A stretch of DNA of 32,150 bases, taken from the NCBI GenBank assembly GCA_016192425.1, contig JACPUE010000039.1, forward strand, positions 1 to 32,150. The letters run 5' to 3'. The position numbers and the translations under genes are program-made. The notes under the pieces are model-generated. The model did not search any database. It had not been told where the DNA came from and saw only the letters and a list, made by a program, of their open reading frames with translations. This document shows positions 23,119 to 31,510 of the stretch, piece after piece (within the stretch, counting starts at the first letter, position 1; each line of letters begins with the position of its first letter). This stretch comes from Burkholderiales bacterium. GTDB lineage: Bacteria > Pseudomonadota > Gammaproteobacteria > Burkholderiales > Burkholderiaceae_C.

Positions 23119-24483
23119 ATGACCCTGAAAAGCCCCGAACTGCTGCTGCCCGCCGGCTCGCTCGAAAAAATGCGCGCCGCCTACGACTTCGGCGCCGACG
23201 CCGTCTATGCCGGCCAGCCGCGCTATTCCTTGCGCGCGCGCAACAACGAATTCCGCCTGGAGCAGATCCAGCAGGGCATTGAGGAAGCGCACGCACGCGG
23301 CAAGAAGTTCTTCCTGACCAGCAACCTGCTCGCGCACAACGACAAGGTGCGCACCTACTTGCGCGACATGGAGCCCATCATCGCCATGCGCCCGGACGCC
23401 CTCATCATGGCCGACGCGGGCCTGATCATGATGGTGCGCGAACGCTGGCCCGAGGTGGAGATCCACCTCTCGGTGCAGGCCAACACCACCAACTACGCGG
23501 CCGTGAAGTTCTGGCAGAAGGTGGGCGTGCGGCGCATCATCCTCTCGCGCGAACTGAGCCTCGACGAGATCGCCAAGATCCGCCAGGAATGCCCCGACAT
23601 GGAGCTGGAGGTGTTCGTGCACGGCGCGCTGTGCATCGCCTACTCGGGCCGCTGCCTGCTCTCGGGCTACTTCAACCGGCGCGACCCCAACCAGGGCACC
23701 TGCACCAACGCCTGCCGCTGGAACTACGCCACGCAAGAGGCCGCCGTGGACCCGAATACCGGCGAGGCCATGGCGCAGCGCATGGAGGGCGACTTCAACT
23801 TCAACCAGGCCCAGGAGGAAGGCAACACCGCCTTCGCCTCGTGCGGCGGCGGTGAGCGCCACCCGCTGGCCGACAAGGTCTACCTGCTTGAAGAGAAGGA
23901 ACGCCCCGGCCAGCTCATGCCCATCATGGAAGATGAGCACGGCACCTACATCATGAACAGCAAGGACCTGCGCGCCGTCGAGCACGTGCAGCGCCTGGCG
24001 GAGATCGGCGTCGATTCGCTCAAGATCGAGGGCCGCACCAAGAGCCAGTACTACGTCTCGCGCACGGCCCAGATCTACCGCCGCGCCATCGACGACGCCG
24101 TGGCCGGCCGCCCGTTCAACCCCGGGCTCATCACCGAGCTCGAAGGCCTATCCAACCGCGGCTACACCGCCGGCTTCCTGGAACGCCGCCCCGCCAACGA
24201 CTACCAGAACTACGAAACCGGCAGCTCCGAGGCCCGGCGCAGCCAGTTTGTCGGCGAGGTCAAGTCCGTGCAGGACGGCTGGGCCGAGGTGGAAACGAAA
24301 AACCGTTTCAATGTGGGCGACACGCTGGAAATCATCCACCCCCAGGGCAACCGCCTGGTGCAGCTCACGCAGATGCGCGGCCTGGAGGGCGAGGAACTGC
24401 AGTTCGCCTCGGGCAGCCCGCTGCGCGTGCGCATTCCGCTGGAAGGCCCGGCGCAAGGGGCATTGATTGCACGTTTGCTATAG
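23119..24483 (+). CDS. trhP: U32-family tRNA hydroxylation protein TrhP (YegQ)
   Basis: This 454-residue protein matches E. coli YegQ/TrhP along its length. It shows PELLLPAGSLEKMRAAYDFG, ADAVYAGQPRYSLRARNNEF, HLSVQANTTNYAAVKFWQ, then FVHGALCIAYSGRCLLSGYF with RRDPNQGTCTNACRWNY, and DEHGTYIMNSKDLR and SLKIEGRTKS. The conserved cysteines are the family signature. TrhP is one of two routes that hydroxylate uridine-34 of certain tRNAs (prephenate-dependent), although it was long annotated as a collagenase-like peptidase. The stop TAG is supplied by the start of a dispersed repeat, so the natural C terminus may have been altered by a few residues. The gene ends at a strong terminator. Confidence 0.92.
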   Translation: MTLKSPELLLPAGSLEKMRAAYDFGADAVYAGQPRYSLRARNNEFRLEQIQQGIEEAHARGKKFFLTSNLLAHNDKVRTYLRDMEPIIAMRPDALIMADAGLIMMVRERWPEVEIHLSVQANTTNYAAVKFWQKVGVRRIILSRELSLDEIAKIRQECPDMELEVFVHGALCIAYSGRCLLSGYFNRRDPNQGTCTNACRWNYATQEAAVDPNTGEAMAQRMEGDFNFNQAQEEGNTAFASCGGGERHPLADKVYLLEEKERPGQLMPIMEDEHGTYIMNSKDLRAVEHVQRLAEIGVDSLKIEGRTKSQYYVSRTAQIYRRAIDDAVAGRPFNPGLITELEGLSNRGYTAGFLERRPANDYQNYETGSSEARRSQFVGEVKSVQDGWAEVETKNRFNVGDTLEIIHPQGNRLVQLTQMRGLEGEELQFASGSPLRVRIPLEGPAQGALIARLL

Positions 24484-24514
24484 TTTTTATAGCTGCTTAC
24501 GCTTATTTCAAGGG
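24477..24514 (+). repeat. Dispersed repeat, copy B (contains the trhP stop codon)
   Basis: GCTATAGTTTTTATAGC (24477-24493) followed by TGCTTACGCTTATTT aligns with copy A at 16496-16543. The TAG at 24481-24483 that ends trhP lies within the repeat. The second hairpin arm is degenerate compared with copy A. Confidence 0.65.
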
Positions 24515-24524
24515 GCACCAGAAG

Positions 24525-24550
24525 GAAAACCCCCGCCGGCGGGGGTTTTC
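24525..24550. terminator. Bidirectional rho-independent terminator
   Basis: This is a perfect 26-bp palindrome: GAAAACCCCCGCC followed directly by its exact inverse. The GC stem is flanked by an A-run on one side and a T-run on the other, so it serves both strands. It separates the convergent trhP and acnB transcription units. Confidence 0.9.
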
Positions 24551-24567
24551 TAGGTACCTGACCTACC

Positions 24568-27171
24568 TCAAGCCGCCACGCCCTTGGCGACCTCGGCGTA
24601 TTCCTCGATCTGGTCGAAGTTCATGTAGCGGTACACGCTGGCGGCATCCTTGCTGATGACACCCACCGCATCAAGGTACTCGGCCACCGTGGGGATACGG
24701 CCCAGCTTGGAGCACACCGCCGTCAACTCGGCCGAGCCCAGGAACACATTGGTGTTCTTGCCCAGGCGGTTGGGGAAGTTGCGGGTGGAGGTGGACATGA
24801 CCGTGGCGCCCTCGTGCACCTGCGCCTGGTTGCCCATGCACAGCGAGCAGCCGGGCATTTCGGTGCGCGCACCGGCGGCGCCGAAGTTGGCATAGTGTCC
24901 TTCCTTCATCAGCTCGGCAGCGTCCATCTTGGTGGGAGGAGCCACCCACATCTTGACCGGGATGTCGCGTGCGCCGCCCAGCAGCTTGGCTGCGGCACGG
25001 AAGTGGCCGATGTTGGTCATGCACGAGCCGATGAAGGTCTCGTCGATCTTGGTGCCAGCCACTTCAGACAGGAACTTGGCGTCGTCCGGGTCGTTGGGGC
25101 AGCAGACGATGGGTTCCTTGATATCGGCCAGGTCGATCTCGATCACGGCGGCGTACTCGGCGTCCTTGTCGGCTTCGAGCAGGTCGGGCTTGGCCAGCCA
25201 GGCTTCGACTTTCTCGATGCGGCGCTGCAGGGTCTTGGCGTCCTGGTAACCGTTGGCGATCATGTTCTTCATCAGCACGATGTTGGAACGCAGGTATTCC
25301 TTGATCGGCTCGGGGTTGAGCTTGATGGTGCACCCGGCGGCGGAGCGCTCGGCCGATGCGTCGGACAGCTCAAACGCCTGCTCCACCTTCAGGTCAGGCA
25401 GACCTTCGATTTCCAGCACGCGGCCAGAGAACACGTTCTTCTTGCCGGCCTTGGCCACGGTCAGCAGACCGGCCTTGATGGCGTACAGGGGGATGGCATG
25501 CACCAGGTCACGCAGGGTGACGCCGGGCTGCATCTGGCCCTTGAAGCGCACCAGCACCGATTCGGGCATGTCCAGCGGCATCACGCCGGTGGCAGCGCCG
25601 AAGGCCACCAGGCCGGAACCGGCGGGGAAGGACACGCCGATGGGGAAGCGGGTGTGGCTGTCGCCACCGGTGCCGACGGTGTCGGGCAGCAGTAGGCGGT
25701 TGAGCCAGGAGTGGATCACGCCGTCACCGGGGCGCAGGGCCACGCCGCCACGGTTGGAGATGAAGGCGGGCAGTTCGCGGTGCATCTTGGCATCCACGGG
25801 CTTCGGATACGCGGCGGTGTGGCAGAAGGACTGCATCACCATGTCGGCGCTGAAGCCCAGGCAGGCCAGGTCTTTCAACTCGTCGCGGGTCATGGGGCCG
25901 GTGGTGTCTTGCGAACCCACGGTGGTCATGCGCGGCTCGCAGTAGGTACCGGGGCGCACGCCCTGGCCTTCGGGCAGACCGCAGGCGCGGCCGACCATCT
26001 TCTGCACCAGGGTGAAGCCCTTGCCGCTGTCCTTGGGTGCCTGGGGCAGGCGGAACACGGTGGAGGCGGCCAGGCCCAAGAACTCACGGGCCTTGGCGGT
26101 CAGGCTGCGGCCAATGATCAGGTTGATACGGCCACCGGCGCGCACTTCGTCCAGCAGCACCTGGCTCTTGAGCGCGAACTCGGCCACGGTTTCGCCGTTC
26201 TTCAGGATCTTGCCGTCGTAGGGCAGCACGTCGATGACGTCGCCCATTTCGAGCTTGGACACGTCCACTTCGATCGGCAGGGAGCCGGAATCTTCCTGGG
26301 TGTTGAAGAAGATGGGGGCGATCTTGCCGCCCAGGGTCACGCCGCCAAAGCGCTTGTTCGGCACGAAGGGGATGTCCTGGCCGGTGGCCCAGATCACGGA
26401 GTTGGTGGCGGACTTGCGCGAAGACCCGGTACCGACCACGTCACCCACGTAGGCGACCAGGTGGCCTTTTTTCTTGAGGTCTTCGATGAACTGCATCGGG
26501 CCGCGCTTGCCGTCTTCTTCGGGCTTGAAGGCCGCATCAGCGCGGGTGTTCTTGAGCATCGCCAGGTAGTGCATGGGGATGTCGGGGCGGCTCCAGGCGT
26601 CGGGCGCGGGCGAGAGGTCGTCGGTATTGGTCTCGCCGGGCACCTTGAACACGGTGACGGTGATTTTCTTCTCGACTTCGGGACGGCTGGTGAACCACTC
26701 GGCGTCGGCCCAGCTCTGCATCACTTCCTGGGCCTTGGCATTGCCGGCCTTGGCCTTGGCGGCCACGTCGTTGAAGTAGTCGAACATCAACAGGGTTTTC
26801 TTGAGCGCGTCGGCGGCCACAGCGGCGACTTCGGCGTCGTCCAGCAGCTCGATCAGGGGGTGCACGTTGTAGCCACCCACCATGGTGCCCAGCAACTCGG
26901 TCGCCTTGGCCTTGGAGATCAGGCCGACCTTGACGTCACCATGGGCCACGGCGGCCAGGAAGCTGGCCTTGACCTTGGCAGCGTCGTCCACGCCCGGAGG
27001 CACGCGGTGGGTGAGCAAGTCCATCAGGAACGCGTCTTCGCCCTGAGCGTCAGGATTTTGCGGGTTCTTGATCAGCTCGATCAGCTCGGATACCTGCTTG
27101 GCATCCAGGGGCAGTGGCGGAATGCCAAGAGCAGCGCGCTCTGCGGCGTGTTCACGGTAGGCTTGCAACAT
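24568..27171 (-). CDS. acnB: Bifunctional aconitate hydratase 2 / 2-methylisocitrate dehydratase
   Basis: This 867-residue protein matches AcnB in length and layout. It starts [20 protein letters not shown] and has an N-terminal HEAT-like region, a swivel domain and the catalytic domains. The 4Fe-4S ligands are Cys717 ([10 protein letters not shown]) and Cys775 and Cys778 ([10 protein letters not shown]). Other blocks are [34 protein letters not shown] and [12 protein letters not shown]. It interconverts citrate and isocitrate in the TCA cycle and probably also acts in the 2-methylcitrate cycle. GGAGA precedes the ATG. It is the last gene of the minus-strand unit that starts at mdh, 66 bp after a small secreted-protein gene. 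Confidence 0.97.
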   Translation of the reverse strand: MLQAYREHAAERAALGIPPLPLDAKQVSELIELIKNPQNPDAQGEDAFLMDLLTHRVPPGVDDAAKVKASFLAAVAHGDVKVGLISKAKATELLGTMVGGYNVHPLIELLDDAEVAAVAADALKKTLLMFDYFNDVAAKAKAGNAKAQEVMQSWADAEWFTSRPEVEKKITVTVFKVPGETNTDDLSPAPDAWSRPDIPMHYLAMLKNTRADAAFKPEEDGKRGPMQFIEDLKKKGHLVAYVGDVVGTGSSRKSATNSVIWATGQDIPFVPNKRFGGVTLGGKIAPIFFNTQEDSGSLPIEVDVSKLEMGDVIDVLPYDGKILKNGETVAEFALKSQVLLDEVRAGGRINLIIGRSLTAKAREFLGLAASTVFRLPQAPKDSGKGFTLVQKMVGRACGLPEGQGVRPGTYCEPRMTTVGSQDTTGPMTRDELKDLACLGFSADMVMQSFCHTAAYPKPVDAKMHRELPAFISNRGGVALRPGDGVIHSWLNRLLLPDTVGTGGDSHTRFPIGVSFPAGSGLVAFGAATGVMPLDMPESVLVRFKGQMQPGVTLRDLVHAIPLYAIKAGLLTVAKAGKKNVFSGRVLEIEGLPDLKVEQAFELSDASAERSAAGCTIKLNPEPIKEYLRSNIVLMKNMIANGYQDAKTLQRRIEKVEAWLAKPDLLEADKDAEYAAVIEIDLADIKEPIVCCPNDPDDAKFLSEVAGTKIDETFIGSCMTNIGHFRAAAKLLGGARDIPVKMWVAPPTKMDAAELMKEGHYANFGAAGARTEMPGCSLCMGNQAQVHEGATVMSTSTRNFPNRLGKNTNVFLGSAELTAVCSKLGRIPTVAEYLDAVGVISKDAASVYRYMNFDQIEEYAEVAKGVAA

Positions 27172-27237
27172 GGTGTTTTCTCCGGTTGGGTCTTTGTGAT
27201 ATCGGGGGGCGTTGGAGTCCGGACCAGCAGTGAAGGC

Positions 27238-27840
27238 TCACTTGGCCGGAGGCGGTTCAAGCAGGTTGGGGGCAGGCGCCTTCTTCAGCGACTCAGCCAC
27301 CGCCACTTGTTCGGGGCTCATGCAATCATCGGCCAGCCGCTGTCCGCGTTTCTGGTCCATGAGCATGGATTTGTTGGCAATTTGCAGCCACACAGTGCCA
27401 GCCTTGGGATCTTCCAGGCGCACTGCACCAGTGCTCGTCAGCACGGGGGCCATATGGAAGTGGAAGCCCTTGCCTTCCAGGTGGAAATAACCTGGGGCCT
27501 GGGGGTCACTGGCTACGCGTACCGAGGCACCCAGCTCGCAAGCTATCTGGCCTACATACACGCGCTCGGCCATGGCCAGTTCATCGGGGGACAGCGCCTC
27601 TCGGGCAGCAATCAGGCCCGTGGCCACCTGGACGGCCGCCGTGTGCAATTGCTGGCGGCTGCTGGTGGGCTTGGCCTTGGCAACAAGCTCCTTTTTGGCC
27701 GCTGGCTTTGCGGCGGCCTTGGCGGTGCTTGTCTTGGTGGCGCTGCTTTTCTTGGCGGTGGTCTTGGCCTGGCTGGACTGCGCCAGGGTCAGGCCGGGCA
27801 ACAGCGCCAGCAGCGCTGCAGCAAGAAGGGTTTTGGTCAT
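27238..27840 (-). CDS. Small secreted protein of unknown function within the TCA cluster
   Basis: I start at MTKTLLAAALLALLPGLTLA (27840), because GGAG lies 6 nt upstream; a second ATG 12 bp earlier has no such site. The product has 200 residues. A signal peptide ends near LTLAQSSQ. Residues about 25-62 are a Lys/Ala/Thr-rich linker (AKTTAKKSSATKTS and similar). The globular part (about 65-200) contains LSPDELAMAERVYVGQIACE, PGYFHLEGKGFHFHM, SMLMDQKRGQRLADDCMSPE and two cysteines that could form a disulfide. I do not recognise the family. It lies between the CitE-like lyase and acnB on the same strand and may be cotranscribed with them. Confidence 0.75.
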   Translation of the reverse strand: MTKTLLAAALLALLPGLTLAQSSQAKTTAKKSSATKTSTAKAAAKPAAKKELVAKAKPTSSRQQLHTAAVQVATGLIAAREALSPDELAMAERVYVGQIACELGASVRVASDPQAPGYFHLEGKGFHFHMAPVLTSTGAVRLEDPKAGTVWLQIANKSMLMDQKRGQRLADDCMSPEQVAVAESLKKAPAPNLLEPPPAK

Positions 27841-27863
27841 TGCGATCTCCATGTTGCAAGGTT

Positions 27864-28937
27864 TCAGCAGCGCGATGATACAAACCAGGTTTGAACCCCA
27901 GGCGGCAAAGACCTTCCCGTTGCGTGGGCGCGCTCCAGCACCTGCCAGTAGTAGCGGTAGCTCGCGCGGTCGTGCAACACGCCCTCGATGCTGATGGGCG
28001 CCCAGTTGGCGCGGGCGGCCGCAGCAACAATGTGTGCAGCTTTGTCCACGGACATCTGCGAAGGCGACAAGGCTTCCAGGATGGGCCGGATCTGCGCCGG
28101 GTGGATGCTCCACATGCGGGTGTAGCCCAGTTCCAGGGCCACGCGCTGCGCTGCAGCCTGCAAGGCGCTGGCATCGCTGAATTCGGTGACCACGCAGTGC
28201 GAGGGCACCTTGCCGTGCGCGTGGCAGGCAGAGGCAATTTCCAGCTTGGCCCGTACCACCAGAGGGTGGGTAAACTGCCCCTGCACTCCCATGGCGGAGT
28301 CAGGAATCGCACCACCGTGGGCAGACACAAAGTCCATGAGCCCGAAGCTCAGGCTTTGCACACGGGGATGCGCGGCAATGTCAAAGGCACGGTGGACGGC
28401 TGCGGGTGATTCGATCAATGCGTGCAGCGCCAGATGCGGCGCACCCGCCTGGTCCAGCAGCTGCGCGGCGCGGTCGATGTCCACCACGGACTCCACCTTG
28501 GGCAGCATGAGGTGGCACAAGCGCCCGCCTGCCCTGCCCACGATGGTTTCCACGTCTTGGGCAAAGGCCGGGTGGTTCACCGCATGCACGCGTGCGGCCA
28601 CGCGGGCGCCGGGCGCCGCCTCGTGAAGCGCCAGTTCTGCCACCAGTGCAGCGTGCTCGGCCTCGGCGCCCACAGGGGCGCCATCCTCGCAATCGAGCGT
28701 GACATCGAAGACGCAGGCGCCAAACTCCTGCATCAATTCAGCCTGCAGCTGCAAGCTTTTGCGCATCCGCGCGGGGGCACCGCTGTAATGGTCACAAACA
28801 GGCAACATGCCTGCCGCTGCTTGTGCCCCCAGCAAAATGTCGCGTGGATGCGAGAGGCCCCCCACGCTTGTCACTGCGTGTACGGCGCTGCCCCCCAAGG
28901 GGGCCTTCGCGCCTTGGGGCGGCCCGGCGTCGCTCAT
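27864..28937 (-). CDS. HpcH/HpaI aldolase / CitE-like lyase
   Basis: This 357-residue protein has a CitE-type TIM barrel: SHPRDILLGAQAAAGMLPVC, FDVTLDCEDGAPVGAEAE (metal- and CoA-side acidic residues), VAARVHAVNHPAF, HLMLPKVESVVDIDRA, ALIESPAAVHRAF and SIHPAQI. Enzymes of this type cleave or form C-C bonds in malyl-CoA, citramalyl-CoA or similar esters; the substrate is not assignable. The first about 20 residues (SDAGPPQGAKAPLGGSAVHA) are encoded by a GC-rich hairpin repeat and are probably not part of the ancestral protein. A later start near residue 22-26 is possible. It starts 9 bp after mdh, so the two are likely cotranscribed. Confidence 0.85.
   Translation of the reverse strand: MSDAGPPQGAKAPLGGSAVHAVTSVGGLSHPRDILLGAQAAAGMLPVCDHYSGAPARMRKSLQLQAELMQEFGACVFDVTLDCEDGAPVGAEAEHAALVAELALHEAAPGARVAARVHAVNHPAFAQDVETIVGRAGGRLCHLMLPKVESVVDIDRAAQLLDQAGAPHLALHALIESPAAVHRAFDIAAHPRVQSLSFGLMDFVSAHGGAIPDSAMGVQGQFTHPLVVRAKLEIASACHAHGKVPSHCVVTEFSDASALQAAAQRVALELGYTRMWSIHPAQIRPILEALSPSQMSVDKAAHIVAAAARANWAPISIEGVLHDRASYRYYWQVLERAHATGRSLPPGVQTWFVSSRC
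28886..28929. repeat. GC-rich hairpin repeat encoding the N terminus of the CitE-like protein
   Basis: CCCCAAGG (28893-28900) pairs with CCTTGGGG (28912-28919) over an 11-nt loop. The wording CCCCAAGGGGGCCTTCGCGC with a following GGCCCGGCG is one I recall as a dispersed repeat in Comamonadaceae. On the minus strand it is in frame and gives GPPQGAKAPLGGSA. Confidence 0.6.
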
Positions 28938-28946
28938 GGCTACTGC

Positions 28947-29933
28947 TTACAGCAGGTGCTTGACGCCGTCTTGCTCGCCCTGCAGCTCGGCCAGGGTCTT
29001 GTTGATGCACTCTTGGCTGAAGGCATCGATCGGCAGGCCTTCGATGATCTTGTACTCGCCGCCTTCGCAGGTGACGGGGTAACCAAACATGACTTCAGCA
29101 GGAATGCCGTATTCACCCTTGGACGGGATGCCCATGGTGACCCACTTGCCGTTGGTGCCCAGGGCCCAGTCGCGCATGTGGTCGATGGCAGCGTTGGCGG
29201 CCGAGGCAGCCGACGACAGGCCACGGGCGGCGATGATGGCGGCGCCGCGCTTGCCCACGGTGGGCAGGAACACTTCAGCGTTCCAGACCTGGTCGTTGAT
29301 GGTTTCCTTGACGGACTTGCCGTTCACGGTGGCGAAACGGTAGTCGGCGTACATGGTGGGCGAGTGGTTGCCCCACACGGCCAGCTTCTCGATGTCGCCC
29401 ACAGCGCAGCCGATCTTGGTGGCGATCTGCGAGGCGGCGCGGTTGTGGTCCAGGCGCAGCATGGCGGTGAAGTTCTTGGCCGGCAGGTCGGGGGCCGACT
29501 TCATGGCGATGTAGGCGTTGGTGTTGGCGGGGTTGCCGACCACCAGCACGCGCACGTTGCGCGAAGCCACGGCGTTCAGGGCCTTGCCCTGGGCGGTGAA
29601 GATCTGGGCGTTGGCGGCCAACAGGTCGGCACGCTCCATGCCAGGGCCGCGCGGACGGGCGCCGACCAGCAGGGCGTAGTCGGTGTCCTTGAAGGCCGTC
29701 ATGGGGTCGCTGTGGGCTTCGATGCCGGCCAGCAGGGGGAAGGCGCAGTCTTCCAGTTCCATGATCACGCCCTTGAGGGCGTTCTGTGCCTTCTCATCCG
29801 GAATTTCGAGCAGCTGCAGAATGACGGGTTGGTCCTTGCCCAGCATTTCGCCCGAGGCGATGCGGAACAGAAGGGCGTAGCCAATTTGGCCAGCGGCACC
29901 GGTGACGGCTACGCGGACGGGCTTTTTGCTCAT
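28947..29933 (-). CDS. mdh: Malate dehydrogenase
   Basis: The start [20 protein letters not shown] at 29933 gives 328 residues, the usual length of the beta-proteobacterial enzyme. The NAD-binding motif is [20 protein letters not shown]. Substrate-binding arginines lie in [15 protein letters not shown], and the catalytic histidine is in [27 protein letters not shown] is also family-typical. It oxidises malate to oxaloacetate in the TCA cycle. It heads the mdh, CitE-like, secreted protein, acnB unit. It is divergent from gntR, with 179 bp between starts that contain a palindromic candidate operator. Confidence 0.97.
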   Translation of the reverse strand: MSKKPVRVAVTGAAGQIGYALLFRIASGEMLGKDQPVILQLLEIPDEKAQNALKGVIMELEDCAFPLLAGIEAHSDPMTAFKDTDYALLVGARPRGPGMERADLLAANAQIFTAQGKALNAVASRNVRVLVVGNPANTNAYIAMKSAPDLPAKNFTAMLRLDHNRAASQIATKIGCAVGDIEKLAVWGNHSPTMYADYRFATVNGKSVKETINDQVWNAEVFLPTVGKRGAAIIAARGLSSAASAANAAIDHMRDWALGTNGKWVTMGIPSKGEYGIPAEVMFGYPVTCEGGEYKIIEGLPIDAFSQECINKTLAELQGEQDGVKHLL

Positions 29934-30071
29934 GGTAAGAACTCCAGGAAGTGAAGAGGACAGGTGAATGTGCAGCGGTTGCCACTTGCGCCTGTTACCA
30001 GCAACACGTGCGCGCCGCAAACAGGTGCCGATTCTAGCTTTGAATACTGCACTGCGTCAATTTGTCTTATG

Positions 30072-30083
30072 TCTTATATAAGA
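30072..30083. promoter_or_regulatory. Candidate GntR operator in the mdh-gntR gap
   Basis: TCTTATATAAGA is a perfect 12-bp palindrome. An additional half-site TCTTAT lies at 30065-30070, and a TATGAT -10-like sequence at 30084-30089 follows at once. GntR/HutC-type regulators bind palindromes of about this size, usually near their own promoter. The site lies 30 bp before gntR and could act on both gntR and mdh. Binding is inferred, not shown. Confidence 0.6.
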
Positions 30084-30112
30084 TATGATCAAGGCCTGAA
30101 CGACGTTGCGCC

Positions 30113-30907
30113 ATGTCATCCCTGCCCCCCGCTACCGCCGAATCCACCGACGCTCCGCAGCCGCCCCAGGCAGGCCTGCCCGCGCCTGCGTTCAGCCCTC
30201 TGTACCAGCAGATCAAAGGCCTGATCCTGCAAAGCCTGCAGGCTGGCGAATGGAAGCCCGGCGAAGCCATTCCCAGCGAAATGGAATTGGCTGCGCGATT
30301 CCGGGTCAGCCAGGGCACCGTGCGCAAAGCCATCGACGAACTGGCTTCAGAAAACCTCGTGACGCGCCGCCAGGGCAAGGGCACCTTCGTCGCCACCCAC
30401 GCCGAACGGCATGTGCAATACCGGTTCTTGAAGCTCATGCCCGACAGCGGCGACGCCAGCGTCGAAGGCCCTGCGCAACGCCATATCGTGGATTGCAAGC
30501 GCGTGCGCGCCAGCGCCGACGTGGCCCGCACGCTGGGCCTGCGCTCGGGCGATGCAGTCATACAAGCCCGGCGCGTACTTTCCTTTGCGGGCGTCCCCAC
30601 CATTCTGGAAGACATCTGGCTGCCTGGCCAGGCCTTCAAAGGCCTTTCTGCCAGCCAGCTGGCAGATTACCCGGGGCCAACCTACGCCATGTTCGAGCTG
30701 GATTTTGGCGTGCGCATGGTGCGTGCCGAAGAAAGAATTCGCGCCGTGCTACCCACCGCAGAGCAGGCGCAATGGCTGCAAGTTGCACCCGCAACGCCGC
30801 TGCTGAGCGTTGAGCGCATTGCCTTCACCTACAACGATGTTCCCATGGAGTTACGGCGTGGTCTGTACCGTACAGACACGCACCATTACCACAACGAACT
30901 GAACTGA
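30113..30907 (+). CDS. GntR-family transcriptional regulator with UTRA domain
   Basis: This 264-residue protein starts with a Pro/Ala-rich leader (about 1-27). A winged-helix domain (about 28-97) follows: PLYQQIKGLILQSLQAGEWK, PSEMELAARFRVSQGTVRKA, IDELASENLVTRRQGKGTFV. The C-terminal UTRA ligand-binding domain (about 115-260) includes RRVLSFAGVPTILEDIWLPG and LSVERIAFTYNDVPMELRRG. This is the HutC/FadR-like subfamily whose UTRA domain senses small molecules. It is divergent from mdh and upstream of sdhCDA in the same direction. Regulation of one or both TCA blocks is therefore a reasonable inference; the effector is unknown. Confidence 0.92.
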   Translation: MSSLPPATAESTDAPQPPQAGLPAPAFSPLYQQIKGLILQSLQAGEWKPGEAIPSEMELAARFRVSQGTVRKAIDELASENLVTRRQGKGTFVATHAERHVQYRFLKLMPDSGDASVEGPAQRHIVDCKRVRASADVARTLGLRSGDAVIQARRVLSFAGVPTILEDIWLPGQAFKGLSASQLADYPGPTYAMFELDFGVRMVRAEERIRAVLPTAEQAQWLQVAPATPLLSVERIAFTYNDVPMELRRGLYRTDTHHYHNELN

Positions 30908-30942
30908 CATCGACCTTGCATCTGGCCCTGATGTTGAAAAAA

Positions 30943-31000
30943 ACACAAAATCCCTGTTGCATCAAACCCTGCGTTGCTGCATTGCAATAGAATTTTGTGT
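30943..31000. promoter_or_regulatory. Inverted repeat in the sdhC leader region
   Basis: ACACAAAAT (30943-30951) and ATTTTGTGT (30992-31000) are perfect inverted copies 40 bp apart. TTGCA (30957-30961) and TGCAA (30983-30987) are nested inside. This lies between gntR and sdhC, where the sdh promoter is expected, and near a possible -10 TAGAAT at 30988-30993. It may be a paired operator or an RNA stem. Confidence 0.5.
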
Positions 31001-31050
31001 CCTTGCGTGCACAGAATTACAAAGCAGTTACATCCACGAAAGCCCTTGCC

Positions 31051-31485
31051 ATGACTGATCTTGCCAAAAAACGGCCTGAATTCCGCAACATCAATGCCTT
31101 CAAGGATCTCACCACCTACCGCATGACGGTGGGTGCGTGGGTTTCCATCCTGCACCGGGGCAGCGGCGCCATCCTCTTCCTGCTGCTGCCGCTGCTGGTG
31201 TGGATGTTCGACACCTCCCTGTCGTCCGAGATTTCCTTTGCACGCTTCAAGGCTGCCTTCGGGAGCGGCCTGGGGTTTGTGCCTGGCGTGCTGTTCAAGC
31301 TCATCACGCTGGGCATCATCTGGGCTTATCTGCACCACATCTGTGCTGGCATCCGCCACCTGTGGATGGACGTGGACCACGGCAGCATCAGCAAGTCCTT
31401 CGCCAAGTCTTCTGCCATCGCGGCCCTGATGGTGAGCCTGGGCCTGACGGCGGCCCTGGGTGCCAAGTTGTTTGGCCTGTACTGA
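31051..31485 (+). CDS. sdhC: Succinate dehydrogenase cytochrome b556 subunit
   Basis: I start at MTDLAKKRPEFRNINAFKDL, giving 144 residues; an in-frame GTG at 30997 adds an unlikely leader. The family signature SILHRGSGAIL (32-42) follows the first loop. The heme-side helix has WAYLHHICAGIRHLWMDVDH (91-110). Three membrane helices are visible: about 30-54, 78-104 and 118-142. SdhC with SdhD anchors the complex in the inner membrane and binds heme b and ubiquinone. It begins the sdhCDA(B) operon. No strong ribosome-binding site precedes it; the leader ACGAAAGCCCTT is also found before ribBA. Confidence 0.95.
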   Translation: MTDLAKKRPEFRNINAFKDLTTYRMTVGAWVSILHRGSGAILFLLLPLLVWMFDTSLSSEISFARFKAAFGSGLGFVPGVLFKLITLGIIWAYLHHICAGIRHLWMDVDHGSISKSFAKSSAIAALMVSLGLTAALGAKLFGLY

Positions 31486-31510
31486 TCTTCACTATCTCGA
31501 AGGAAACCCC

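Noticed and set aside
25711-27894. 727-codon plus-strand open frame antisense to acnB
   Set aside because: It is a Gly/His/Gln-rich shadow of a clearly conserved acnB on the other strand.
30981-30988. ATTGCAAT as an operator
   Set aside because: An 8-bp palindrome this short can easily occur by chance; only the larger spaced repeat around it is reported.
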